Assembly: GCF_001542905.1 (NCBI RefSeq)
Contig: NZ_LOAJ01000001.1
Location: forward strand, 1,922,001 to 1,986,000
DNA length: 64,000 bases
DNA from: Halorubrum aethiopicum
Lineage (GTDB): Archaea; Halobacteriota; Halobacteria; Halobacteriales; Haloferacaceae
Reading direction: 5' to 3'
Part shown: one piece after another, positions 1 through 7,888 of the stretch
Layout of the letters: each line of letters starts with the position of its first letter
How positions within the stretch are numbered: position 1 is the first letter of the stretch
Made by a program: the position numbers and the translations under genes
Notes under the pieces: model-generated
What the model was told of the DNA's origin: nothing
Databases searched by the model: none
What the model saw: only the letters and a program-made list of their open reading frames with translations

Positions 1-51
1 GTCCGCTTCGCCGACGGCGACGACGACGACCGGCTCTCCGTCTCGCCATGA
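1..51 (+). CDS. 3' end of an upstream gene (partial)
   Basis: An open frame enters from the left edge and ends at a TGA at 49-51, giving only the last 16 residues of a protein with an Asp-rich tail. The TGA overlaps the ATG of the following aminotransferase in an ATGA arrangement, so the two are probably cotranscribed and translationally coupled. Too little is present to name the product. Confidence 0.6.
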   Translation, partial: VRFADGDDDDRLSVSP

Positions 52-1190
52 GGACGGCCGACCGCGCCCGCGAGCTCCCCGAGTCGGGGATCCGGAAGTT
101 CTTCGAGCTGGCGGAGGCGCGCGACGACGTCATCTCGCTCGGCGTCGGCGAGCCCGACTTCTCCGCGCCGTGGGCCGCGCGCAACGCCGCGATCGGCGGG
201 CTCGAGCGGGGCCGGACCTCCTACACCGCCAACCGCGGCACCGCGGAGCTCCGCGAGGCGATCGCCGCCCACCACGAGCGATACGACCAGTCGTACGATC
301 CGGGCGAGGAGGTCCTCGTCACCACGGGCGCGAGCGAGGCGGTCGACCTGGCGTTCCGGACGCTCGTCGACCCCGGCGACGTCGTCGCGATCCACGAGCC
401 CTCCTACATCTCGTACGCGCCGGGCGTCGAGCTCGCCGGCGGCGAGCCGCTGTCGGTCCCGACGCGCGCCGCGGACGACTTCGCGCTCACCCCCGAGCGG
501 CTCGAGGCGGCCGGGGCGGCGGAGGCCGACCTGCTCGTCCTCTGTTACCCGAACAACCCCACCGGCGCGACGATGACCGACGAGCAGTTGGCCGAGGTGG
601 CGGCGTTCTGTCGCGAGAACGACCTCCGCGTCGTCGCCGACGAGATCTACTCGGCGCTCACCTACGGGGCCGACCACGCCTCGATCGCCACCCAGCCGGG
701 GATGCGCGAGCGCACGATCGTCGTCAACGGCTTCTCGAAGGCGTACGCGATGACCGGGCTCCGGCTCGGCTACGCGCTCGGCCCGGCCGACGCGATCGAC
801 GCGATGAACCGGATCCACCAGTACACCATGCTCTCCGCGCCGACGACCGCCCAGATCGCCGCCCTGGAGGCGCTCCGGAGCTGCGACGACGAGGTGACCG
901 AGATGGTCGAGGAGTACAACCGCCGACGGCGGCTCGTCGTCTCCCGGTTCAACGCGATGGGGCTCGACACGTTCGAGCCCGGCGGGGCGTTCTACGCGTT
1001 CCCCGAGTGCGGCGGCGACGACGAGGCGTTCGCCGAGGCGCTTCTGGAGGCGGAGGGCGTCGCGGTCGTGCCCGGCTCCGTCTTCGGCGCGGGCGGCGAG
1101 GGCCACCTCCGCGTCTCGTACGCGACCTCGATGCGCGAACTGAAGGAGGCGACGGACCGGATCGCGCGGTTCCTCGCGGAGCGGGACTGA
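48..1190 (+). CDS. PLP-dependent aminotransferase, class I/II
   Basis: A 380-residue fold-type I aminotransferase of the aspartate/aromatic group, cytosolic, transferring an amino group between an amino acid and a 2-oxo acid. Visible hallmarks are the GVGEPDF substrate-binding segment near residue 32, NNPTG near 169, ADEIY near 197 and the PLP-binding lysine in FSKAYAMTG (Lys231). The length is normal for the family. The ATG overlaps the stop of the upstream gene by ATGA, which fixes the start. The substrate cannot be read from sequence; a second paralogue lies at 37557-38678 next to SAM-cycle genes. Confidence 0.93.
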   Translation: MRTADRARELPESGIRKFFELAEARDDVISLGVGEPDFSAPWAARNAAIGGLERGRTSYTANRGTAELREAIAAHHERYDQSYDPGEEVLVTTGASEAVDLAFRTLVDPGDVVAIHEPSYISYAPGVELAGGEPLSVPTRAADDFALTPERLEAAGAAEADLLVLCYPNNPTGATMTDEQLAEVAAFCRENDLRVVADEIYSALTYGADHASIATQPGMRERTIVVNGFSKAYAMTGLRLGYALGPADAIDAMNRIHQYTMLSAPTTAQIAALEALRSCDDEVTEMVEEYNRRRRLVVSRFNAMGLDTFEPGGAFYAFPECGGDDEAFAEALLEAEGVAVVPGSVFGAGGEGHLRVSYATSMRELKEATDRIARFLAERD

Positions 1191-1202
1191 CGGGCGGTTT
1201 CG

Positions 1203-2180
1203 TCAAACCCGCTTCCGTCGGAGCGCGACCGCGGCGACGACGCCGGCGGCCGCGACCCACGCGAGCAGCGACGCGAGGAGGAGCCCGGTCGAGAGGCCGC
1301 TGCCGTCGAGCGCGGCCGCGAGGCCGGCGCTCGCGGCGTCGGTGGGCGCGAGCGCGAGCAGGCGGTACGTCGCGACCGGGTTCGAGACGATCATGGCGGC
1401 GACGAACTCGCCCGCCCCCTCGAACGCCGAGAGCACGCCGAGCGCGAGCAGGTCGTGGACGAGCGCGGTCCACACCCAGACGAGCAGCGCCCCCGCCAGC
1501 GCGAACGTCGACGTCGGCGCGAGCGCGGAGATCGCCACGCCGACCCCGAGGAGCGCGACCGCGACCGCGACGGTCGCAAGCAGGAACCCCGCGAACGTCG
1601 GCCACCCCCCCAGCCCGAACTCGCGCAACAGGAGCAGCCCGGGGCCGCCGAAACCGAGGACGACGGCGCTCGCGAGGACGGCCGCCCGCCCGGCGAGGAT
1701 CCCGAGGGCCGTCTCCGCCCGCGAGACCGGCAGCGTCAGGAGCACGCCGAGCCGCCCACGCTCGGCCGCACCCACGACCGCGCCGTGGCCGAACGCCAGC
1801 GCGGCGAGCGGCACGAGGTACGTCGCCAGCTCGACGTAGCTCGCGACCACGGGGTCGTACCCGCTCGGCGCGACGCTCGACCCGCTGAACGTCGCCAGGA
1901 GGAGCGCGAACACCGCGAACAGGAGCGTCAGCCCGAGCGCCCAGCCCCGGCGGACCGTCAGGCGGGCCTCCCGCCGGGCGAGGCGGGCGACGATCCCCGG
2001 ACGCGGGAGCCCGGCGACGAGGCGGCCGAGGGACGACGCGCTCCGACCCTCCGCGCCCGCCGTCTGCTCGACCGCGCGCGACGCCTCGGCCGTCGACGCG
2101 TCGTCGACGGCGACGCCGCCGTCGGGGATTCCCTCGTTCCCCTCGTCGCCGTCGGCGTTTCCCTCGCGGCGCTCAGGCAT
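1203..2180 (-). CDS. nosY: NosY-type ABC transporter permease
   Basis: A 325-residue membrane protein and the last gene of the leftward nos operon. An acidic, Ala-rich cytoplasmic N-terminus of about 65 residues is followed by six or so hydrophobic segments, starting near GWALGLTLLFAVFALLLA. The ATG at 2180 is chosen because it overlaps the end of the ATPase gene by 8 bp and yields the expected ABC-2 permease. With NosF it forms the transporter that, in bacterial systems, supplies sulfur or another component for the NosZ copper-sulfide centre together with NosD. The call rests on topology and position; NosY sequences are poorly conserved. Confidence 0.82.
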   Translation of the reverse strand: MPERREGNADGDEGNEGIPDGGVAVDDASTAEASRAVEQTAGAEGRSASSLGRLVAGLPRPGIVARLARREARLTVRRGWALGLTLLFAVFALLLATFSGSSVAPSGYDPVVASYVELATYLVPLAALAFGHGAVVGAAERGRLGVLLTLPVSRAETALGILAGRAAVLASAVVLGFGGPGLLLLREFGLGGWPTFAGFLLATVAVAVALLGVGVAISALAPTSTFALAGALLVWVWTALVHDLLALGVLSAFEGAGEFVAAMIVSNPVATYRLLALAPTDAASAGLAAALDGSGLSTGLLLASLLAWVAAAGVVAAVALRRKRV

Positions 2181-2910
2181 CGCGACCACCCCCGGTGAGC
2201 GAGACGAACGCCCCCTCGAGCCCGTCCTCGTGGCCGTCGGCGAGGTCGGCGGGCGTCCCCTCCGCCACGAGCCGACCGCCGTCGACGACGCCGACGCGGT
2301 CGCAGACGCGCTCGACCTCCCGGAGCGCATGCGACGCGAGCAGGACCGTCGCGTTCGTCTCGTCGCGGACGCGGGTCAGGACCTCCCGCAGGGCGGCCAC
2401 GCCGTTCGGGTCGAGCCCCGCGGTCGGCTCGTCGAGGAGCAGCACCGAGGGGTTCGCCAACAGCGCGGCCGCGAGCCCGAGCCGCCGGCGCATCCCCTTC
2501 GAGTAGCCGCCGGTCGGGCGGTCGATCGCGTCCGCGAGCCCGACCGTCGCGGCCGCGCCCTCGATCCGCTCGACGACGTCGGCGGGGCCGGAGCCGATCC
2601 CGCGGACGTCCGCGTGGAAGGCGAGCGTCTCCCGGCCCGTCTCGCCGGGCGGGAAGCCGGGGTCCTCCGGGAGGAAGCCGATCTCCTCGCGGACCCGCCA
2701 GCCCGCCGCCGCGGCGTCGCGGCCGCCCACCTCGACGCGGCCCGCGTCGGGCCGCTCGTGGCCGGCGACGAGCCGGAACAGGGTGGACTTGCCCGCGCCG
2801 TTGGTGCCGACGAGGCCGTACGCGTCGCCGGGCTCGACCGTGAAGTCGACCCCGGCGAGGGCCTCGAGGTCGCCGTACCGTCTGTGGACGTCGGTGATGT
2901 CGATTCGCAT
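2173..2910 (-). CDS. nosF: NosF-type ABC transporter ATP-binding protein
   Basis: A 245-residue ABC ATPase: Walker A in GTNGAGKST, signature region GGYSKGM, Walker B LLLDEPTAG and a switch histidine in LLASHALREVERVCDR. The ATG at 2910 lies 2 nt beyond the nosD stop and gives the standard length. Longer readings upstream are antisense noise over nosD. It energises the NosY permease during maturation of nitrous-oxide reductase. The gene order nosD-nosF-nosY is the classical nos arrangement, which supports the assignment over a generic multidrug ABC ATPase. Confidence 0.92.
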   Translation of the reverse strand: MRIDITDVHRRYGDLEALAGVDFTVEPGDAYGLVGTNGAGKSTLFRLVAGHERPDAGRVEVGGRDAAAAGWRVREEIGFLPEDPGFPPGETGRETLAFHADVRGIGSGPADVVERIEGAAATVGLADAIDRPTGGYSKGMRRRLGLAAALLANPSVLLLDEPTAGLDPNGVAALREVLTRVRDETNATVLLASHALREVERVCDRVGVVDGGRLVAEGTPADLADGHEDGLEGAFVSLTGGGRDA

Positions 2911-2912
2911 TG

Positions 2913-4499
2913 TCAGTGGTGTTGGTCTCCGGGGTCGTCGTCGTACTCCACGGCCGGGTCGACTGCCGCGGCGTACGGGCGATACGGCTCCAGGTCGTGA
3001 GAGGGGCTCGCGAGCGGGCGGTGGTCGACCACGCCCGCGGTCTCGACCACCGGGAACCGGCTCTCGACGAGCCGGATCGCGTCGAAGGCGGGGCCGTTCG
3101 CGAAGACCGCGGCGCTCGGGTGCTCCTGGACGAGCCGCTCGGCCGCACCCGCCGGCCGGTGTCTGGCCTCGCCGACCCCGTCGCCGTCGCTGTCGGCCAC
3201 GCGGGCGTCCGACCAGTAGTTTCCGCGATCGCTCCCGTTCCACGCAAGCAGCTCGCGGGTCGTCGTCAACACCTGCTCCCCATTTCCGACGAAGTCGTTG
3301 CCGACGACGACGGTTCCCTGGGTGTCGGCGCTGTGATGGACGCCGACCCCGTTCGCGTAGACGAGGTTCCCCCGGACCTCGTTGCGCTGGGCGTTGTAGA
3401 GGAAGAGCCCCTGGTCGTTGGCGACGAGGTCGTTGCCGCGGACGACGCTGTCCTCGATCTCCTTGAGCAGGATCCCGTGGCCGCTCCGCCCGCGGTTCGC
3501 GACCGCGGTGTTGTTGGTGGCCTCGACCCCCTCGCTCACCATCAGCGCGTAGCCCACGTCGTTGCCGACGGCGACGTTGTCCGCGAGGCGGTTGTCGTCC
3601 GAGTACATGTAGTGGACGCCGTACCGCAGGTCCCACAGCGCGTTCCCCGTCGTCTCGACGTCCGAGGCCCACGAGAAGTAGATCCCGTCGCGGACCCCGG
3701 TGATCTCGTTGTTCCGGATCTCGGAGCCCGTCGTCTCCCAGAGGTTGATCCCGTTGCCGCGGTCGACGAACCGCGGGTCCTCGGTGCCCTCGATCCGGGA
3801 GTCGCGGACGACGATCCGGTCCGCGCCGTTCACCCAGACGCCGAAGGCGACGTCGGAGAGGTACAGGTCCGCGAGGACCGCCCCGTCCGCCCTCTCGGCG
3901 AGGAAGACGCCCGCGTCCTCGGACTCGAGGTCCTCGCCGGAGTCGTGGATCCGGATCCCCTCGACCGTGACGTTCGCCGCGCGGACCGCGAGGACGGTGT
4001 CCTCGCCGCCGCCGTCGATCAGCGCGGCCTCGGCCCCCGTGCCGCGGATCGTCGCGTTCGGCTCGTCGAGGACGACGGTCTCGGCCGGCTCGAAGACGCC
4101 GGACACCTCGACGGTGTCGCCCGGCCCCGCGGCGTCGACGGCGGCGGCGAGGTCGTCGTACGTCTCGCTCTCGCCCGCGGCGGAATCCGTCGACGCGTCG
4201 GTGGAACCGGGAACCACCCTGGCGACGCCCGGTTCGGTCGGCCGGTCCGGCTCGTCCGCGTCGGCGTCGACGAGCGCGTCCGTGACGTTCGCCGCGTCGG
4301 CCGCGTCGTTCCCGATCGCCTCGCCTTCGATCGCCTCGCCTCCGACGGCCTCGCCCCCGCCCCCGAGCCCGGCGCTCGCTCCCGCGCCCGTCCCGACGGC
4401 GGCGGCGGTGCCGCCGAGCACGACCGCGAGGACGAGGAGGGTCGCGAGCGCCACCGCGCGCGTCGAAACGACCCCGCCGAGCGACCGGAGGCGGCTCAT
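2913..4499 (-). CDS. nosD: NosD, periplasmic-type copper-centre maturation protein
   Basis: A 528-residue exported right-handed beta-helix protein. Residues about 14-36 form a hydrophobic signal or anchor (ATLLVLAVVLGGTAAAV), then an Asp/Glu/Ala-rich linker, then many short N- and G-rich repeats typical of the CASH/NosD beta-helix, such as IRGTGA, GNDVGYALMVSEG and LKEIEDSVVRGNDLVAN. NosD is needed to build the CuZ centre of nitrous-oxide reductase outside the membrane. It sits between the NosB-like gene and nosF with 2-4 nt gaps, so all are one transcript. The tail after residue about 430 departs from the repeat pattern and includes an EF-hand-like DSDGDGVGE stretch. Confidence 0.93.
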   Translation of the reverse strand: MSRLRSLGGVVSTRAVALATLLVLAVVLGGTAAAVGTGAGASAGLGGGGEAVGGEAIEGEAIGNDAADAANVTDALVDADADEPDRPTEPGVARVVPGSTDASTDSAAGESETYDDLAAAVDAAGPGDTVEVSGVFEPAETVVLDEPNATIRGTGAEAALIDGGGEDTVLAVRAANVTVEGIRIHDSGEDLESEDAGVFLAERADGAVLADLYLSDVAFGVWVNGADRIVVRDSRIEGTEDPRFVDRGNGINLWETTGSEIRNNEITGVRDGIYFSWASDVETTGNALWDLRYGVHYMYSDDNRLADNVAVGNDVGYALMVSEGVEATNNTAVANRGRSGHGILLKEIEDSVVRGNDLVANDQGLFLYNAQRNEVRGNLVYANGVGVHHSADTQGTVVVGNDFVGNGEQVLTTTRELLAWNGSDRGNYWSDARVADSDGDGVGEARHRPAGAAERLVQEHPSAAVFANGPAFDAIRLVESRFPVVETAGVVDHRPLASPSHDLEPYRPYAAAVDPAVEYDDDPGDQHH

Positions 4500-4503
4500 C
4501 GGG

Positions 4504-5226
4504 TCACACCCCCGTCCCCGCGTCGCCGCGGTCGTCGTCCTCCGGAGAGTTCCTCGAGACGCGTCGGCGGAGCGCGGCGGCCGCCTCGCCGATCGTGACC
4601 GTCGAGTCGCGCAACAGGTACGCGACCACGAGCAGCAGGAAGCCCAGCCCGGTGAGGTAGCCGCCGGGGCCGAACCACGCCACGCCGCTGATGTTGGCGA
4701 TCTGGTAGCCGCCCAGAAGCGGCGGGGTGAACTCCGCGACGCCGACGATCGGCGCGTCCTCGCCGAGCGCGTGGCCGGCCTGGTGGAGCCGGTACTGGAC
4801 GATCGCGAACGTGCCGACGAACGCGACCGTGGCCCCGATCAGCTGGCCGAGGAGTCCGAGCCGGAGCTTCCGATCCGTCGGCGCGAGCGCGACGAACACC
4901 CCCGCGGCCGCCACCGCGAGGAACACCACCGGCCCCAGGATCCACTCCGGGGCGGCGATCGCGTCCGGGTGGACCGCGTAGTTCGGGTCGACGAACACCG
5001 GGTCGGGATAGTAGAACCCGACGTAGTGGTTGAGCGCCTGTACCTCGGCGTAGTCGCCGCCGAGCCGGGGGTACGCGTACAGCGTGACGAGCAACCCGTC
5101 GGGGTACTGGGGCGCTTCGAAGGCGATCCGCCAGACGGGCACCGTGAGCGCGACGACGAACATCGCCGCCGCCGTCACGGGCAGGGCCCGTCTGAGCTCT
5201 CTCAGTCGGTCGAGTGGGGCGGTCAT
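4504..5226 (-). CDS. NosB-like integral membrane protein of the nos operon
   Basis: A 240-residue protein with four predicted membrane spans, near residues 14-35, 93-120, 128-152 and 195-220, and a large extracellular loop after span 1 containing PQYPDGL and LNHYVGFYYPD. Proteins with this layout occur between nosZ and nosD in clade II (atypical) nos clusters and are called NosB there; their biochemical role is not settled. The gene starts 80 nt beyond the nosZ stop and ends 4 nt before the nosD start, so it is cotranscribed. The NosB label is from position and the LNHY/YPDGL signature, not from a database match. Confidence 0.65.
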   Translation of the reverse strand: MTAPLDRLRELRRALPVTAAAMFVVALTVPVWRIAFEAPQYPDGLLVTLYAYPRLGGDYAEVQALNHYVGFYYPDPVFVDPNYAVHPDAIAAPEWILGPVVFLAVAAAGVFVALAPTDRKLRLGLLGQLIGATVAFVGTFAIVQYRLHQAGHALGEDAPIVGVAEFTPPLLGGYQIANISGVAWFGPGGYLTGLGFLLLVVAYLLRDSTVTIGEAAAALRRRVSRNSPEDDDRGDAGTGV

Positions 5227-5306
5227 GGCGTGTGGGTGGTGTCGGGGTAGCGGTTGGAGCGGGCGACGGCCGCGTCCGGCGCCCCGGCGGTTCGTCGTTC
5301 GATGCC

Positions 5307-7406
5307 TCAGCCGTCCCGCGGCTCCACGAGGATGCGCGAGCGCATCTCGAGGTGGAGCGCGCTACAGAAGTACGCGCAGTACGCCCAGAACACGCCGGGG
5401 TCGTCGGCGGTGAACGTCACTTCCCGGGTGTCCTGGGGCGCGAGCGCGAGGTTGATGTCGTACTCCGGGATCGCGATCGAGTGGATCACGTCGCTCGTGG
5501 TCTCGATGTTGGAGATCTTCAGATGGACCTCGTCGCCCTCCCGGATCGTCACCTCGGGGAACGCGTACTCGTTGCGGCGCGCCCACATCTCGATCTCGAC
5601 GGTGCTCTCGTCGACCCGCTCGAAGGACTCCTCGCCCTCGGGGACGAACTCGAGGTCGTAGTCGTCGGGGTCCCACGTCTTCGCCGGCTCGATCTTGTCC
5701 TTGTGGACGACGCTCGCGTCGTGCGGCTCGGGGTACGACGGCTTGTCCTTCACCAGCTCCATTCCGGCCTGGTCGTCGCCGATGTAGAACAGCTGGTCGT
5801 TCTCGGGGTGGATCGGACCCACCGGGAGGAACCGGTCCTTCGAGAGCTTGTTCAACGAGATCAGGTAGTCGCCCTGCGGCGACGCCGTGTACGACTCGCT
5901 CGCGATGAGGTGGCCGGGGTTGTAGTGGACGTCGTGTTTCTCGACTATCGGCTCCTCGGAGCCGGCCTCGGCCTCCACCGCAGCCTCGTAGTCCCACTTG
6001 ACGACCTGCGAGTCGATGAAAAGCGTCGTGTACGCGTGGCCGCGGTCGTCGTAGGCGGTGTGGAGCGGCCCCATCCCGACCCGCGGCTGGCCGACGATCG
6101 CGTCGGCGGGGTCGTCGACCTCGGCGATCTCCTCGATCCCGATGACCGTACAGGTCGGGTCGAGCTTGCCGGAGGCGATCGCGTAGTTCCCGTCCGGCGT
6201 CACGCTGACCCCGTGCGGACTCTTCGGCGTCGGGACGTATCGGACGACCGGCCGGTCGCCCCCGTTGAGCGGGCTCTCCATCGTGCCGTCGACGACCGGT
6301 ACGCCGCTTATCTCCTCGTACTCGCCGGCCTCGACGGCGTCCCAGATCGCGGGGATGTCGAACGCCTTCACGTAGTCGCGGTCCGACCGGGTCATCTCGC
6401 CCTGGGTGACGCCCTCCTCGCTGTTGTAGCCGGTCGCGAAGAACCAGCGGCCCTCCTTGCCGCCGTCGCCGTTGTCCATGTTGCCGTCGACCTCGACCTG
6501 CCACTCGATGTCCATCGTCTCGGGGTCGAAGGCCGTGAGCACGGAGCCGTACTCGTCGGGGCTGTCCACGTCGCGACCGTCGTTGGGCATCGGCACGCGG
6601 AACTCCCCGACGCCGAAGACGAGCTGGGTGTCGGGAAGCTGCATACACGCGCCGTGGACGCCCTGACAGTTCGGGACGTTCGTGATCGCGTCCGTCTCGA
6701 AGTACTCGAGGTCGACGCGGGCCATCCGGCCGTTCGCCTTGTCGTTGACGAACAGCCAGCGGCCGTCGTAGTCGTTGTCGGTCTGAGAGACCCGCGGGTG
6801 GTGGGTGTCGCCCCACGTGTAGCCGCCGCCCTCCTCCAGGATCTCGCTCGATCTCGCGTCGTGGCCGAACCCCCGCGCGCTCTCGGTGTTGAACACCGGG
6901 ATCCGCATGAGCTCGCGCATCGACGGGAGCCCGACGACCCGGATCTCGCCGGTGTGGCCCCCGCTGAGGAAGCCGTAGTACTCGTCGTGTTCGCCCGGGG
7001 CGACCGAGTGCTCGCCGCTCGAAGCGGCGGATCCGCCGTCGCCGTTCCCCTCGTCAGAGAGGACGCTCGTACAGCCCGCCAGGCCGGTCATCGCGCCCAC
7101 CGCGGCCCCGGCCTTCATGAAGTCGCGCCGGCCGATCTCCAGCCGCGGGAGCCCGAGGTTCGGCCGCCGAGCGGCCGTGGCGTCGGTCCCCTCCGCGGTC
7201 GCGGCGATGTCGCGCTCGTGGTCGGTCAGCAGGTGTTCGATGGTCCGGCCGTCGACGATCTCGGGACCGTCGTCGGTCGTCTCGTCTCCGGTCGTCCCGC
7301 CGTTCACCGTCCCGTCGTCGGTCGCGGAGGCGGTCCCCGCCGCGTCGGCGCGCTGTTCGTCGCTCCGTTCCCCCCGGTCGTCAGTTGAGTTCGGATGGGT
7401 AGTCAT
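5307..7406 (-). CDS. nosZ: Nitrous-oxide reductase NosZ, Tat lipoprotein form
   Basis: A 699-residue terminal reductase of denitrification (N2O to N2) acting on the outer face of the membrane. An Asp/Thr-rich N-terminal extension of about 90 residues precedes a twin-arginine motif GRRDFMK (Arg93-Arg94) and a lipobox LAGC (Cys112), so export by Tat and lipid anchoring are expected. Seven histidine contexts suited to the CuZ cluster are visible (DTHH, QGVHGAC, SPHG, PLHT, NPGH, EPHD). The C-terminal cupredoxin domain has CuA ligands in YCAYFCSALHLEM: Cys677, Cys681, His685, Met688. A Tyr occupies the position that is Trp in Paracoccus-type enzymes, as in clade II enzymes. The ATG at 7406 lies inside the upstream repressor gene (26-bp overlap). 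Confidence 0.96.
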   Translation of the reverse strand: MTTHPNSTDDRGERSDEQRADAAGTASATDDGTVNGGTTGDETTDDGPEIVDGRTIEHLLTDHERDIAATAEGTDATAARRPNLGLPRLEIGRRDFMKAGAAVGAMTGLAGCTSVLSDEGNGDGGSAASSGEHSVAPGEHDEYYGFLSGGHTGEIRVVGLPSMRELMRIPVFNTESARGFGHDARSSEILEEGGGYTWGDTHHPRVSQTDNDYDGRWLFVNDKANGRMARVDLEYFETDAITNVPNCQGVHGACMQLPDTQLVFGVGEFRVPMPNDGRDVDSPDEYGSVLTAFDPETMDIEWQVEVDGNMDNGDGGKEGRWFFATGYNSEEGVTQGEMTRSDRDYVKAFDIPAIWDAVEAGEYEEISGVPVVDGTMESPLNGGDRPVVRYVPTPKSPHGVSVTPDGNYAIASGKLDPTCTVIGIEEIAEVDDPADAIVGQPRVGMGPLHTAYDDRGHAYTTLFIDSQVVKWDYEAAVEAEAGSEEPIVEKHDVHYNPGHLIASESYTASPQGDYLISLNKLSKDRFLPVGPIHPENDQLFYIGDDQAGMELVKDKPSYPEPHDASVVHKDKIEPAKTWDPDDYDLEFVPEGEESFERVDESTVEIEMWARRNEYAFPEVTIREGDEVHLKISNIETTSDVIHSIAIPEYDINLALAPQDTREVTFTADDPGVFWAYCAYFCSALHLEMRSRILVEPRDG

Positions 7407-7797
7407 CGTGTCGTGGTCGGACGTCGGCGAGAGCGGCGTCTCCGCCGTCGTCGCCGTCGCGTTCCGTTCGGACCGCGCGGGCGAGTCGCTCCGCCGCCGG
7501 TTCGCCGAGGACGGCTCGCAGTTCCTCGGCGAACGCCGGGACGAGCCGGTCTCGGGCCGCCTCGACGTCGAAGCGGTACCGGTGGCGCGTCGTCCCGCGG
7601 TGCGTCTCGGCGTCGCGCTCGACGAGCCCCTTCTCGACCAGCCGGTCGACCGTCCGCTTGACGGTCGTGTACGCGACCTCGTCGCCGCGGCTCCGCACCG
7701 CGTCGAGCAGGTCGCGTGCCGTGAGGGGGGCGTCGGCGCGCCGCAGGACGGCGAGGATCTCGCGTTCCCGCGGTCCGAGCTGTGTCCACTGGGTCAT
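7381..7797 (-). CDS. BlaI/MecI-family winged-helix regulator coupled to nosZ
   Basis: A 138-residue protein. The N-terminal 80 residues form a BlaI/MecI/CopY winged helix (LGPREREILAVL, APLTARDLLDAV, VAYTTVKRTVDRLVEKGLVE), followed by a basic HRYRF segment and a helical tail for dimerisation. Its 3' end overlaps the nosZ start by 26 bp, so it is very probably translated from the same mRNA and linked to nosZ dosage. There is no Cys-x-Cys copper site like CopY and no BlaR-type partner in the window, so the signal is unknown. A 16-bp perfect palindrome 14-29 nt upstream of the ATG is a likely autoregulatory operator. Confidence 0.85.
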   Translation of the reverse strand: MTQWTQLGPREREILAVLRRADAPLTARDLLDAVRSRGDEVAYTTVKRTVDRLVEKGLVERDAETHRGTTRHRYRFDVEAARDRLVPAFAEELRAVLGEPAAERLARAVRTERDGDDGGDAALADVRPRHDDYPSELN

Positions 7798-7810
7798 GGG
7801 TTCCCGGAGC

Positions 7811-7826
7811 CGAACGAGTTCGTTCG
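7811..7826. promoter_or_regulatory. Perfect palindrome, candidate operator of the nos operon
   Basis: CGAACGA-GT-TCGTTCG is a perfect dyad (7-bp arms, 2-bp centre) 14-29 nt upstream of the BlaI-like ATG, where the transcription start of a short-leader haloarchaeal mRNA would lie. It contains CGAAC-N2-GTTCG; a related CGAAC-N-GTTCG core recurs at 7873-7883. The position suggests binding by the first gene's product or by the NarO-like regulator encoded upstream. Function is inferred. Confidence 0.55.
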
Positions 7827-7868
7827 ACCCCGCTACCGATCACTACGGTCGAACCCGCCGCATGCCTG

Positions 7869-7887
7869 CCGCCGAACAGTTCGGCGG
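7869..7887 (-). terminator. 19-bp perfect inverted repeat after the NarO-like gene
   Basis: CCGCCGAAC-A-GTTCGGCGG starts 1 nt after the TAA of the NarO-like gene when read on the minus strand. It may act as a 3'-end hairpin or as a second operator for the nos operon 70 nt downstream. No T-run follows, so a haloarchaeal T-rich terminator is not evident. The shared CGAAC/GTTCG core with 7811-7826 favours an operator role at least in part. Confidence 0.4.
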
Positions 7888-7888
7888 T

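Noticed and set aside
5214-7388. A 724-codon open frame antisense to nosZ
   Set aside because: It is the mirror of nosZ codon bias in GC-rich DNA: composed of Val, Asp, Arg and Leu without motifs, while the minus strand encodes an unmistakable NosZ.
7381-7797. CopY-type copper sensor
   Set aside because: The winged helix fits the family, but the C-terminus has no cysteines at all, so copper sensing by a CxC site is excluded.
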